Part shown: one piece after another, positions 16,518 through 25,247 of the stretch
Numbering within the stretch: the stretch's first letter is position 1
How the letters are laid out: every line of letters starts with the position of its first letter
Notes under the pieces: generated by a model
Told to the model about the DNA's origin: nothing
Seen by the model: only the letters and a program-made list of their open reading frames with translations
Database searches by the model: none
Made by a program: the position numbers and the translations under genes
Assembly (NCBI GenBank): GCA_022562915.1
Contig: JADFOJ010000010.1
Location: forward strand, 1-54,485
Source of the DNA: Planctomycetota bacterium
GTDB taxonomy: Bacteria; Planctomycetota; Phycisphaerae; Phycisphaerales; SM1A02
Direction: 5' to 3'
DNA length: 54,485 bases

Positions 16518-17648
16518 CTACAGCCGATTCCGGCGGCTCGCCGCCGGGTTGAGAACCTGGAGCACCGCGCTGGCGGCGGCCACCTGGACCAGGGGATTCC
16601 CATCGGCCAACATCGTCGTCAGGACTCCCAGCGAGGCCGAATCGCCGATTTCGCCCAGTGTCAGGGCCGCCTGCACGCGCAACTGGTACTGCGTGCTGGT
16701 GACGTATTCCATGGGAACTTCCGTCGTGGTCCCGGCCGGATTGATGTGGGCGAGGGCCCACGTGGCGGCCATCCGGACCTCCGCCGGCTGCTGAAACTGC
16801 CCGGTGAGACGCGCGAGCCGGATGAGATTGGGAACGGCCCGCTCGTCGCGGAGCCGCGCGCACATCATGCAGGCGAGAGCGGTCAGTTCCGCCTCCTCCG
16901 CCGGCGCGAACAGGGCCGCCCTGATCGCCTCGATCTGGCGAACCTCCCCCAGCTTAACAAGCGCCTCGGCAAGCTGCAGGTCGACCATCTTGACCTTGGC
17001 GGCGTTGACGCGCTCCATCCCGCGGCCCAACGCCTGCCGGATCACCGGCACCGCCGTCGAGTTGCCGAGATCGCCGAGCACCACCGCTGCGTTGGCGCGA
17101 ACCTCGGGGTCGTCGCTGACGATCATCGACGACAGCGGCGTGAGGTCCACTGTCTTGGCGCACCGTTTGAGGGCGTAGATCGCGGCGGCGTGGACCGACT
17201 CGGATTCGTCGTGTAGAAGTGGCTCCAGCAGGTGGGCCAGGCTGTCCATCCGATATTCGCCGATCGTCATCGCCGCCACGAAACGGACGCCCCGGTTGTC
17301 GTCAACGAGTCCACGGCGCACCAGCGGGTCGAGATGCTCCGGGGCGAACTGCATCGCCTCGATCGCGTTGGCCCGTAGCAGGCTGTACTCCGCGTCGGCT
17401 GCCTGCCTGAGAATCTGCAGGGCCCTGTCGCGCAGGTGTTCTTGTGAAGTGCGGGTATCCGGGCTCCGTGTCCGCGTCGTGAACTCGACGTGGAGGCTCG
17501 CCGCGTTCGCGGCACCGACGGGCGTGGAGAGTTCCTTGGTGCTCCACGGCTCGCCCGTCGTCACCATTCCGCAGCCGGCGCCGTGCAGTACCATGACCGC
17601 GAATAACAATCCGAGTGTGGCACCCGAGAATCGATGTCGTGTCTTCAT
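16518..17648 (-). CDS. HEAT-repeat lipoprotein
   Basis: This 376-residue protein has a signal peptide ending in a lipobox (VLHGAGC, Cys at 26). The remainder is built of about eight HEAT/PBS-lyase-like alpha repeats (VRFVAAMTIGEY, SVHAAAIYALKRC, VRANAAVVLGDLG, VQVAAASAVLQVL). Such arrays usually bind other proteins. It lies 12 bases after lnt on the same strand; Lnt N-acylates lipoproteins of exactly this type. The start at 17648 lies at the end of an 8-bp tandem repeat. Confidence 0.75.
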   Translation of the reverse strand: MKTRHRFSGATLGLLFAVMVLHGAGCGMVTTGEPWSTKELSTPVGAANAASLHVEFTTRTRSPDTRTSQEHLRDRALQILRQAADAEYSLLRANAIEAMQFAPEHLDPLVRRGLVDDNRGVRFVAAMTIGEYRMDSLAHLLEPLLHDESESVHAAAIYALKRCAKTVDLTPLSSMIVSDDPEVRANAAVVLGDLGNSTAVPVIRQALGRGMERVNAAKVKMVDLQLAEALVKLGEVRQIEAIRAALFAPAEEAELTALACMMCARLRDERAVPNLIRLARLTGQFQQPAEVRMAATWALAHINPAGTTTEVPMEYVTSTQYQLRVQAALTLGEIGDSASLGVLTTMLADGNPLVQVAAASAVLQVLNPAASRRNRL

Positions 17649-17672
17649 GTCGTCATGTCGTCATGTCGTCAT
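17649..17672 (-). repeat. 8-bp tandem repeat between lnt and the HEAT gene
   Basis: The unit ATGACGAC (coding strand) occurs three times in a row, directly followed by the ATG of the HEAT-repeat gene. The first two units contain the lnt stop (ATGACGACATGA). The repeat sets the spacing between the two genes. Confidence 0.8.
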
Positions 17673-19364
17673 GGGGCTTCCTGTCCCCGATTCCCGTCGA
17701 CGGACCATCGCGGCGGCGATCCACAGGACCGCCGTCGACACCAGGCAGGCCCAGCCCCAGACGTCACCGATCCGCCCGTACACCGTACTTCGGCGGTCCA
17801 GTGGGAGTTCGGCCAGCAGCCAGCCGGGCGTGCGCGGCCGTGCCGCGAACCCATCACCGGTGACGGCCAGGGGGCCGATAAGGCGCCCCGACGAGTCGAC
17901 GGCAACCGACATGCCCGTATTGACCGATCGGATCATCGGGACGCGGTTCTCTACACATCGGAACCTCGCCGCCTGGACGTGCTGGCGGCGGCCGGCGTCG
18001 TTGGATCCGAACCAGCCGTCGTTGGAGAGGTTCACGAGGGCGTCCACTCGTTTGACCCCATCCTGGTAGACCATCCGGCGGCACACCCGACCCATCGTGA
18101 CCTCGAAACAGATCGGCGTGGCCAGCACCGCCGTCCCGCCGCTCCACGGCACCTCGAAGCGGGTGACGCACGGGTTCGAGTCGAGATCGAACCGCATGCC
18201 GCCGGCGCCGAAGGCCAGCAGTTGCCGTTCGAGCCAGGGCCATGCGGAGATGTACGGCATCGTCTCGCCGAAGGGCGTCAGGAAAGACTTGTCGTACCGC
18301 GGGTATGGCGGTGAGCCCGTCACCAGGTACGCCGAGTTGTAATGCGCATCCCAGGTCCACTGCATCTGCCGGACGCCCATGCCGATGAACGACGGCGAGC
18401 CGACCAGCACGGGCACGCCAAGGTCCCCGGCCAGTCGTGCGATGGTCCGGGCGAACACTGCCGGCTCGACCAGTCCGTGGGCCACGCTCGCGTCAATGGC
18501 CCCGGGTTCCAGGCCGAACCCGGGCAGCATCGTCTCCGGCCACACGACGAGGTCCGGCGTCACCGCGACGGCGGCCGCCGCGGCCAGCGTGAGCTCGACG
18601 AACCCGGCGACGTCCTGCACCTGCTGCTGCTGCGTCCAGCCGACCTTGTTGTCCTGGGGCAGGTTCGTCTGAATCGCCAGCACGACCGGGCCGTCGCCGC
18701 CGGCGTCGCCGGGATCGATCCGGACCGCGCCGTAGAACAGGTTGGCACCGTGTAGAGCGACCGTCGCGGCCGTCGCCACCAGCAGTGCCCGCCGCGACAG
18801 CTGCCGCGAACGGGCCCGGCACACGTCCGCGAGAAGCCCGCCGACCATCACGACGAGGAAGCTCACGAAGTACGTCCCCAGCAGGTCCGCCGATTGCACC
18901 AGAAGGGGCCACTCGACGGCGGGGTAGGCCGCGAGAAACCATGGGAAGCCGTTGCCGACCAGTTGACCGCGCGCGCACTCGAGCCCCACCCACACCACCG
19001 GCGCCAGGAACGCCGCCGGCCACCCGAAGGTCCGCCCGATGCCGCGCGTGATCCACACGAACGCGACGGCGTAGCCCGACAGGTACGCGCACAGCAGCAG
19101 GTATCCCGCCATGGTCACGTCGAACACCCACCGCATCGCCCACAGCCACATGCACAGCTGCACCGCGAACACCACGATGAGAACACGCCGCGTCGACCCG
19201 CGGCTCGCCATCGCCAGCCACGCCAGCGGCGCCGCCGCCACGAAGGCCAGCGGCCACAGGTCCGCGCCGGGAAAGGCCAGGACGAACAGCACCGCGTGGG
19301 CCACGGCCGCGGCCCCGATCAGGGCGGTCTGGCGACGATCCGACGCCGTGTCACTTCCCGGCAT
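17661..19364 (-). CDS. lnt: apolipoprotein N-acyltransferase
   Basis: Lnt adds the third acyl chain to the N-terminal cysteine of lipoproteins in the inner membrane. The 567-residue protein has six or seven N-terminal membrane segments, then a nitrilase-type domain with all three catalytic residues in context: Glu in VVWPETMLPG, Lys in YDKSFLTPFGE and Cys in ATPICFEVTMG. The start at 19364 lies inside accD (14-base overlap), which points to coupling with it. It is followed by the HEAT lipoprotein gene. Confidence 0.92.
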   Translation of the reverse strand: MPGSDTASDRRQTALIGAAAVAHAVLFVLAFPGADLWPLAFVAAAPLAWLAMASRGSTRRVLIVVFAVQLCMWLWAMRWVFDVTMAGYLLLCAYLSGYAVAFVWITRGIGRTFGWPAAFLAPVVWVGLECARGQLVGNGFPWFLAAYPAVEWPLLVQSADLLGTYFVSFLVVMVGGLLADVCRARSRQLSRRALLVATAATVALHGANLFYGAVRIDPGDAGGDGPVVLAIQTNLPQDNKVGWTQQQQVQDVAGFVELTLAAAAAVAVTPDLVVWPETMLPGFGLEPGAIDASVAHGLVEPAVFARTIARLAGDLGVPVLVGSPSFIGMGVRQMQWTWDAHYNSAYLVTGSPPYPRYDKSFLTPFGETMPYISAWPWLERQLLAFGAGGMRFDLDSNPCVTRFEVPWSGGTAVLATPICFEVTMGRVCRRMVYQDGVKRVDALVNLSNDGWFGSNDAGRRQHVQAARFRCVENRVPMIRSVNTGMSVAVDSSGRLIGPLAVTGDGFAARPRTPGWLLAELPLDRRSTVYGRIGDVWGWACLVSTAVLWIAAAMVRRRESGTGSPMTT

Positions 19365-20202
19365 AGTCGATGATGCGGCTGATCTCGCTGCGAAGCTCGC
19401 TGCGGGGCACCACGCGGTCGATGAAGCCGCACTGCAGCACGAACTCCGCACGCTGGAAGCCCTCGGGCAACTCCTGCCGGATGGTCTGCTGGATGACCCG
19501 GGGGCCGGCGAAGCCGATGAGCGCCTTGGGTTCGGCGAGGATCACGTCGCCGAGCATCGCGAAGCTCGCGGTCACGCCGCCGGTTGTCGGATCGGTGAGC
19601 ACGGAGATGAACAGCCCGGCCTGATCGTCGAAACGGGCGAGCGCCGCGGAGGTCTTGGCCATCTGCATGAGCGAGAAGCCCGACTCCATCATCCGGGCGC
19701 CGCCGGAGCTGGCGACGATGACGATGGGCAGGTCGTGGTCGCCCGCCTCGATGATGGCCCGGGTGATCTTCTCACCGACCACCGATCCCATCGAGCCGCC
19801 GAGAAACGGAAAGTCCATGCAGGCAAGGATCACCTTGCGCCCCTTGATGAAGGCGTTGCCGGTCTGAACGCCGTCGTTCTGGCCGGTGCGTTTCTGCGCC
19901 AGCTTCAGGCGGTCCGTATACGGCCTGAGATCCACGAACCTCAATGGATCGACCGGCGCCATCCGCTCGTTGAACGGCTCGAAGCTTCCGGGGTCGGTAA
20001 GCTGCATGATCCGCTGGCGTGCGGAGACCCTGAAGTGGTGCTGGCACTCCGGGCACACCCAGAGGTTGTTCTCGACGGACTTGCGGAAGAGCATCGCGGC
20101 ACACTGGGTGCAGCGGATCCACAACCCCTCCGGGACGGCCTTCTTGCCCTTGGGCGCAAGTTCAGGCGTGTCGGTCCACGAACGGCTCGGTACCTGTGTC
20201 AT
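19351..20202 (-). CDS. accD: acetyl-CoA carboxylase carboxyltransferase subunit beta
   Basis: AccD pairs with AccA to move the carboxyl group from carboxybiotin to acetyl-CoA, giving malonyl-CoA for fatty-acid synthesis. The 283-residue protein has the N-terminal four-cysteine zinc finger (C31, C34, C50, C53; CTQC...CPEC) and the crotonase-fold carboxyltransferase with SGGARMMESGFSLMQMAKT and DPTTGGVTASFAMLGD. The start at 20202 gives the usual N-terminus; AGGAG lies about 13 bases upstream, rather far. lnt starts inside its 3' end. accA is not in the window. Confidence 0.95.
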   Translation of the reverse strand: MTQVPSRSWTDTPELAPKGKKAVPEGLWIRCTQCAAMLFRKSVENNLWVCPECQHHFRVSARQRIMQLTDPGSFEPFNERMAPVDPLRFVDLRPYTDRLKLAQKRTGQNDGVQTGNAFIKGRKVILACMDFPFLGGSMGSVVGEKITRAIIEAGDHDLPIVIVASSGGARMMESGFSLMQMAKTSAALARFDDQAGLFISVLTDPTTGGVTASFAMLGDVILAEPKALIGFAGPRVIQQTIRQELPEGFQRAEFVLQCGFIDRVVPRSELRSEISRIIDYAGK

Positions 20203-20348
20203 AGTTGGCGAAAGGCTCCTGACAGCGACCCGGAGTGTAGGCTCGGCCGTCGCTAGACACCCGAGGGTCCCGCCTTTATCCACATTGTTCGGCATTTTCG
20301 GCGCTGATTCACCGCGAAAGCACTCTCGAAGGGGTCTTTCGGGGGTGT

Positions 20349-20978
20349 TCAGGACGCCTGGTACTCGGCGTTTGCCGCCTCGGCAAGCCCGTTGACGACC
20401 TCCCCGGCGAGCAGGTATCGCTCGATGCGAGGACGGGTGCGGACCATCGACCACAGGTCGGCGGCCGGGCGGTCGGCGAGCCAGCAGCGAATCAACCCCA
20501 ACGCGACCGGGTGAAGGACGACCCCGATCTCTTCGGTGCGGGCCCTCCTGGCCAGCCGGCTGACTGCCGCGAAGAGCCGGCTCCTGGCGTCGACGAGTTG
20601 CTCTCCTTCCGGAGGCGTCAGCGACAGCGGATCCTCCTGCCATTGCTTGTACCGCTTGGGGAAACGATCCGCGAAGTCCTGCGAGGACATCCCTTCGAGC
20701 ACCCCGAGGTCGGGGTCGGCCAGCTCCGCGACGACCTTGGCCTTGCCACTGGCCGCGCGTGCAACGATCTGGGCCGTCTCGATCGCGGCGTCGTCCGACG
20801 GATGAAAGACCGCCGTCATCCGGTGTGCCGGCAATGCCGCGACGTCGGCACTGACCGAGGTCCGCCCGTCAATCGAAAGCGGCAGGTCGCTCCGCCCGTG
20901 AAGACGGCCCTCGGCGTCCCAGGTGGTCTCGCCGCACTTGATCAAGCGCAACACGATGGGCTTGGGCTTCGACGCCAT
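20349..20978 (-). CDS. histidine-phosphatase-fold protein with altered active site
   Basis: The 209-residue protein follows the phosphoglycerate-mutase-like (branch 1) fold: LRLIKCGETTWDAEGRLHGR (normally LVRHGET.WN..GR..G), DLPLSIDGR, an ETAQIVA helix and DLGVLEGM. The catalytic RHG tripeptide is K14-C15-G, so the nucleophilic His and the neighbouring Arg are both replaced. The second motif keeps a His (VVLHPVALGLIRC instead of VSHGGVIR). It is probably inactive or has a different chemistry. It starts one base after the rpe stop codon, so the two are likely co-translated. Confidence 0.75.
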   Translation of the reverse strand: MASKPKPIVLRLIKCGETTWDAEGRLHGRSDLPLSIDGRTSVSADVAALPAHRMTAVFHPSDDAAIETAQIVARAASGKAKVVAELADPDLGVLEGMSSQDFADRFPKRYKQWQEDPLSLTPPEGEQLVDARSRLFAAVSRLARRARTEEIGVVLHPVALGLIRCWLADRPAADLWSMVRTRPRIERYLLAGEVVNGLAEAANAEYQAS

Positions 20979-21680
20979 CTACCGGGTCCCCGTCACGAGT
21001 CCCGCGCCGCCCCGCAGGGCAGCGACCGATTCGGCGTAGTCGGCCGAGCCGTAGATCGCGCTGGCCGCCGCCAGAACGTCACAGCCCGCGGCCAGGCACG
21101 CCGGCGCGGTGAGGGCGTTGACGCCGCCGTCGATGGCGAGCCGCTGGTCCGGTCGCAGTGTTTCCGCCAGGGACCGGGCCTTCGCCAGCACGTCGGGCAT
21201 GAAGGCCTGCCCGGCGTAGCCGGGATTGATGCTCATGAGCAGCACGAGGTCGACGTGGCTCAGTACGGGCATGAGCCGCGAGACGTCCGTGGATGGATTG
21301 ACGGCGACGCCTGCGGTCATGTCCAGCCCGTGGATCGTCTCGGACAATGCCACCGGATCCTCAACGGCCTCGATGTGAAACGTGAAATGGCTCGCCCCCG
21401 CCGCGGCGAACGACTCGGCGAAACGACCCGGATCGGTCACCATGAGGTGAACGTCCAGGAGCGTATCGGGAAGCTCCCGTCGAAGTGACCTGCACATGTC
21501 CGGACCCATCGTCAGGTTCGGGACGAAATGCCCGTCCATCACGTCCAGGTGAAGAAAGTCCGCTCCGGCGTCCAGTGCAGACCGCGCCTCCCTGCCCATC
21601 TTCGCAAAGTCGGCCGCCAGAATCGAGGCACCGATGAGTGGCGTCCGGGGCGGCTTCGTGAAGATGTTCGTGGTCGCCAT
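20979..21680 (-). CDS. rpe: ribulose-phosphate 3-epimerase
   Basis: This enzyme interconverts ribulose 5-phosphate and xylulose 5-phosphate in the pentose phosphate pathway. The 233-residue TIM-barrel protein has the family blocks ASILAADFAKMG, HLDVMDGHFVPNLTMGP (metal-binding His and Asp), DVHLMV, LMSINPGYAGQAFMP and AIDGGVN. The start at 21680 is chosen by family length; an in-frame ATG at 21704 adds eight residues. A TATGCT box lies 11 bases before the start. The stop is adjacent to the next gene. Confidence 0.95.
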   Translation of the reverse strand: MATTNIFTKPPRTPLIGASILAADFAKMGREARSALDAGADFLHLDVMDGHFVPNLTMGPDMCRSLRRELPDTLLDVHLMVTDPGRFAESFAAAGASHFTFHIEAVEDPVALSETIHGLDMTAGVAVNPSTDVSRLMPVLSHVDLVLLMSINPGYAGQAFMPDVLAKARSLAETLRPDQRLAIDGGVNALTAPACLAAGCDVLAAASAIYGSADYAESVAALRGGAGLVTGTR

Positions 21681-21716
21681 GAGGTCGACGCAGCATACTG
21701 TCAACCGGCGTGACCG

Positions 21717-22796
21717 TCAGCGCGGGCCGGACATGGCGCCGGACCTCGCGGCGGATTCCTGGTAGCCCCTGAGCAGGCCCATGTGCGCCGCTTTCTCCGA
21801 TGGCATGGCGTTGAAATACGCCTGCGTCTGGAGGCCGATCGCGTCGTCGTACTCGCCGCGATGAAAGTGCACGCCCGCCACGCACGAGAGGGCATCGGGA
21901 CTCCGGCGGCCGTCCAGCTCCAGCGACAGCAGTGCGGCATCGATGGCGACGTCGAGATCTCGCTGCGCGGCAGACAGTTGAGGGCTCTCCGTGATGAGCA
22001 CCGCGAGCATGCGCAGTGCGCCCGCATCGTCGGCGTACATCCGACCGATGATCGCGTCACGGACGTACTCGTAGGCGGCGTCACGGTCGCGCATGTCCAT
22101 GAGCAACATCTGGAACCGCTCCATCGCGATCGGCGCGAAGACTCGAGGATCCAGGGCGATGACCTCGTCATACCATTTCTTGGCCATGCGCCAGTTCTTG
22201 ACCTTGCGGGCCCGCCGCGCCGAGTCAAGCTTCGGCTGCGCCTCTTCCTGGAGTTGCGGGTCGTACCGGCCGGTCATCACCTGGATCAGGATGTTGATGA
22301 AATCGGCGTCGCGCGGCCGGCCGATGTACATGATCTTGCTCTTGCCCACGATGAAGCCGACGGGCAGCTTCTCGATGCCGGCCTTCCTGACCCAGGCGCG
22401 GTGCGTGGCGGATCGCCTGTCCGCGGCGAGATGGAACCCCTTACCACTCCGCTGCGATCCCACCACGGTCTTCAGGCGTTCGGCGTCATCGGGGCTGATC
22501 ACGACCACGACGAGCCCCCGACCACCGTACAGTTCGTGCAGTTTGCGCATCCGGCTGATCGACTTCGCCGTCGCGCTGTCGGTGCGACCTGACGATGTCA
22601 CGCTGTCCCAGAACATGATGACGTAGACGGTGCCCGTTTCGATGGTCACAGCCTCGCCGTCGATCCACGCCTCCACGTCCAGCGCGGGCGCCGGGTCCCC
22701 GATCTTCAGCGGGTCGCGGCCCATGCCCGGTGCTGCCCGGGTCGGCAGCAGAAGCGCCACCAGCACCAGAGCCCTCAGCGCGTTGACAGGTCGCAT
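21717..22796 (-). CDS. redoxin-fold exported protein without CxxC, plus helical repeats
   Basis: This is a 359-residue protein. A signal peptide (residues 1-22) is followed by an AhpC/TlpA-like thioredoxin domain at about 30-170 (KIGDPAPALDVEAWIDG, VYVIMFWDS, KLPVGFIV as the cis-Pro loop). The active-site position reads WDSVTSSGR, with no cysteine where TlpA-type proteins have WCxxC. The second half is alpha-helical and TPR-like (KKWYDEVIALDPRVFAPIAMERFQMLL). It cannot do disulfide exchange by the usual mechanism and may be a scaffold. AAAGGA 8 bases upstream supports the ATG at 22796 over one at 22811. Confidence 0.7.
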   Translation of the reverse strand: MRPVNALRALVLVALLLPTRAAPGMGRDPLKIGDPAPALDVEAWIDGEAVTIETGTVYVIMFWDSVTSSGRTDSATAKSISRMRKLHELYGGRGLVVVVISPDDAERLKTVVGSQRSGKGFHLAADRRSATHRAWVRKAGIEKLPVGFIVGKSKIMYIGRPRDADFINILIQVMTGRYDPQLQEEAQPKLDSARRARKVKNWRMAKKWYDEVIALDPRVFAPIAMERFQMLLMDMRDRDAAYEYVRDAIIGRMYADDAGALRMLAVLITESPQLSAAQRDLDVAIDAALLSLELDGRRSPDALSCVAGVHFHRGEYDDAIGLQTQAYFNAMPSEKAAHMGLLRGYQESAARSGAMSGPR

Positions 22797-22837
22797 GCCG
22801 GATCCTTTCACGTACTCAATCGGTCTGACGGGCGATT

Positions 22838-24055
22838 CTACCCCTCCGGTGGCTGCCGGGCATCATCCAGGAGGTCCACGCTCTCGAAGCAACGCCCTTC
22901 GAGCATCCGGAGGCTGGCGCCGCCGCCGGTCGACACGTGGCTGAAGCGCCCGGCGAGGCCGAACACCTCGACCGCCGCGGCCGTATCGCCGCCCGCGACG
23001 ATGCTGACGGCGCCCTGTTCCGTAGCCCGCACCATTGCCTCGGCGATGCACCGCGTGCCGGCGTCGAACGGCGGCGTTTCGAAAACGCCGACGGGCCCGT
23101 TCCAGACAACCGTGCGCGCACCCTCGATGACCTTCGCGTAACGCTGGGCAGTGCCGGGCCCGATGTCCAGCCCCATCCACCCGTCGGGAATGGACTCGAA
23201 GGTCTCCACGGGCGTCCCGGCCATGTTCCGGCGTCCACACCGATGGTCATCCGGCAGCAGCGGCGCCGCGTGGCCCGGCTCCCGGAGTATCTGCCCGGCC
23301 GTGTCGAGCATCGAGGTCTCCACGAGGCTCGACCCGACGGAGACTCCCGTGCTCCGGAGGAACGTATAGGCCATGGCGCCTCCGATCAGGATCGAATCGA
23401 CCGCGTCCCTGAGGTTGCGGATCGCACCGAGCTTGTCGGAGACCTTGGCGCCGCCGAGGATCATGACGAATGGATGCCGCGGCGCCGCCAGCGTCCCGGC
23501 GAGATAGCGAAGCTCCTTTTCCATGAGCAGCCCGACCACTCTCGGCCTGCCGGACATCGCCGCGGGGACCGCGACCATCGATGCGTCAAGGCGGTGTGCC
23601 GTGCCGAATGCGTCGTTGCAGTACACGTCGCCGTACGCCGCAAGCGTCGCCGCGAACGTCGCGTCACCGCTCTTCTCGCCGGAATCGAAGCGGAGATTGT
23701 CCAGAAGCAGGACGTCGCCGTCGGCAAGCGCCATAACCGCATCAGCGGCCGCGGTCCCGGTGCAGTCACCCTCGACGAAGTTCACCGTCAACCCTTCCAG
23801 CAACTCATCCAGCCGCGCGGCGACCGGGCGCAGGCTCAACGGCGATTCGAATCCGGCGCCGCCGGGACGGCCCAGATGACTGACCAGGATCAGCCGGCCC
23901 CCACGATGGAGCACGGACCGGATGCTCGGCAGCGCCAGTCGAATGCGCCGATCGTCGGTGATCGCGCCGGCGGCATCGAGCGGGACGTTGAAATCGACGC
24001 GCATCAGCACGCGCCTGCCTGCCACGGGAACGTCCTGGATCGTGCGCTTGGCCAT
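22838..24055 (-). CDS. pgk: phosphoglycerate kinase
   Basis: Pgk transfers phosphate from 1,3-bisphosphoglycerate to ADP in glycolysis. The 405-residue protein has the N-domain substrate residues (RVDFNVPLD, SHLGRP, CNDAFGTAHR), the hinge LGGAKVSDK and the C-domain nucleotide loops (WNGPVGVFE, GGDTAAAVE, STGGGASLRMLEG). The segment near residue 265 (LLPDDHRCGRRN) differs from the usual LPVDxVVAD but stays in frame and leads into the conserved IPDGWMGLDIGP. A TACCAT box lies 13 bases before the start. It heads the minus-strand series that continues with the redoxin-like gene and rpe. Confidence 0.95.
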   Translation of the reverse strand: MAKRTIQDVPVAGRRVLMRVDFNVPLDAAGAITDDRRIRLALPSIRSVLHRGGRLILVSHLGRPGGAGFESPLSLRPVAARLDELLEGLTVNFVEGDCTGTAAADAVMALADGDVLLLDNLRFDSGEKSGDATFAATLAAYGDVYCNDAFGTAHRLDASMVAVPAAMSGRPRVVGLLMEKELRYLAGTLAAPRHPFVMILGGAKVSDKLGAIRNLRDAVDSILIGGAMAYTFLRSTGVSVGSSLVETSMLDTAGQILREPGHAAPLLPDDHRCGRRNMAGTPVETFESIPDGWMGLDIGPGTAQRYAKVIEGARTVVWNGPVGVFETPPFDAGTRCIAEAMVRATEQGAVSIVAGGDTAAAVEVFGLAGRFSHVSTGGGASLRMLEGRCFESVDLLDDARQPPEG

Positions 24056-24099
24056 TGGACGGGCGTGCATGGTAGAGCTGTTTCGATCGGCCGGGAGCC

Positions 24100-24105
24100 T
24101 ACAGT
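24100..24105 (+). promoter_or_regulatory. TACAGT -10-like box before miaA
   Basis: TACAGT ends 8 bases before the miaA ATG. No Shine-Dalgarno site is present, so a leaderless transcript is likely. Confidence 0.4.
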
Positions 24106-24113
24106 TTCCCGGC

Positions 24114-25247
24114 ATGACCGACGCGTTACCGATCATCCTGATCCTCGGCCCGACCGCCGGCGGCAAGACCGAACTCGCCGTCGGCCTGGCACAGCGGCTG
24201 CCCGGCGGCGGCGAATGCATCTGTGCCGACTCCATGCAGGTGTACCGGGGCATGGACATCGGGACCGCCAAGCCGACGCCCCGGCAGCGCGCGGAGGTCG
24301 AACACCACCTGCTGAACCTTCTCGAGCCCCACCAGGACGGTTTCTCCGTGGACACCTGGCTGGACCTCGCCGAGCGGGCGATCGCCGAGATCCGCGGGCG
24401 CGGCCGGTACCCGATCGTGGTCGGTGGCACGAACCTCTACGTGCAGGCCTTGCTGGAAGGCATCTTCGACGGTCCCGAACCCGATCCGGAACTGCGCCGG
24501 CGGCTGGAGGCCGTCGATCCGGCTGAACTGCGCCGACAACTCGAGACCATCGACCCGACCGCGGCGTCGCAGATCCATCCCAACGATCGCCGCCGGACCG
24601 TCCGCGCCATCGAGGTGTACCGGCTCACCGGCCGACGAATCAGCGACCTGCAGGGGCAGTGGCTCACCGGGACGCCCCGGCGCGACGTCAGGATCATCGG
24701 CCTGGACTACCCGGTGCAGACGATCAACAACCGGATCAACGCCAGGGCACGGACCATGATCCGCGACGGGCTGGTGGACGAAGTGAAGCGGCTCATGGCC
24801 GCCGGCGGGCTGGGCCGCCAGGCGTCCGAGGCGCTGGGCTATCGCCAGGTGCTCGAGCACCTCGCCGGGCGGCAGAGCCTCGACCGGACGCTCGAACAGA
24901 TCCGGGTGCGTACCCGCAGGTACGCCAAGCAGCAGCGGTCGTGGCTCCGCCGTTTCAGGGTTCACCCGGATTCATCGTGGATCGCCGCGGAGGGCCTGTC
25001 GCCGCAAGAGCTTGTCGAAAAAGCACTTGAGGCAGTCCTGGGGGCCGAAAAACCGGCCCCGACGGGTCTGCGGCCGAGGGCTGCTTCAGCGGCCTTTCGG
25101 AAAGACTTTCTTGACGAGGCCGATTTGAACGATCAAATACTGCCGCCTACGGTCGGTCGAGACTCGCCGGGGCACACGCATGGCCAGGAAACGACCATCA
25201 CGGAAGAAGACGTCGACCGGACGCCGAACCGCCCGCAGCAGCGGTAG
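24114..25247 (+). CDS. miaA: tRNA dimethylallyltransferase
   Basis: MiaA adds a dimethylallyl group to A37 of tRNAs reading UNN codons. The 377-residue protein has the P-loop GPTAGGKTELA, DSMQVYRGMDIGTAKP, VVGGTNLYVQALLEG and the tRNA-contact region RRYAKQQRSWLRRF. Family proteins are about 300-320 residues, so the last roughly 55 residues (from GAEKPAPTGLRPR) are an extension without recognisable domains. The extension runs 68 bases into topA. Its substrate, dimethylallyl diphosphate, is made by the pathway that uses dxs and ispG, both encoded in this window. It diverges from pgk. Confidence 0.95.
   Translation: MTDALPIILILGPTAGGKTELAVGLAQRLPGGGECICADSMQVYRGMDIGTAKPTPRQRAEVEHHLLNLLEPHQDGFSVDTWLDLAERAIAEIRGRGRYPIVVGGTNLYVQALLEGIFDGPEPDPELRRRLEAVDPAELRRQLETIDPTAASQIHPNDRRRTVRAIEVYRLTGRRISDLQGQWLTGTPRRDVRIIGLDYPVQTINNRINARARTMIRDGLVDEVKRLMAAGGLGRQASEALGYRQVLEHLAGRQSLDRTLEQIRVRTRRYAKQQRSWLRRFRVHPDSSWIAAEGLSPQELVEKALEAVLGAEKPAPTGLRPRAASAAFRKDFLDEADLNDQILPPTVGRDSPGHTHGQETTITEEDVDRTPNRPQQR

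Noticed and set aside
21692..21704. TTGACA next to TATGCT upstream of rpe as a full promoter
   Set aside because: The two hexamers are only one base apart, so they cannot be the -35 and -10 of the same promoter; only TATGCT could be used.
22838..24055. Possible internal frameshift in pgk at LLPDDHRCGRRN
   Set aside because: The segment is unusual but the frame continues into the conserved IPDGWMGLDIGP, and the length is normal.
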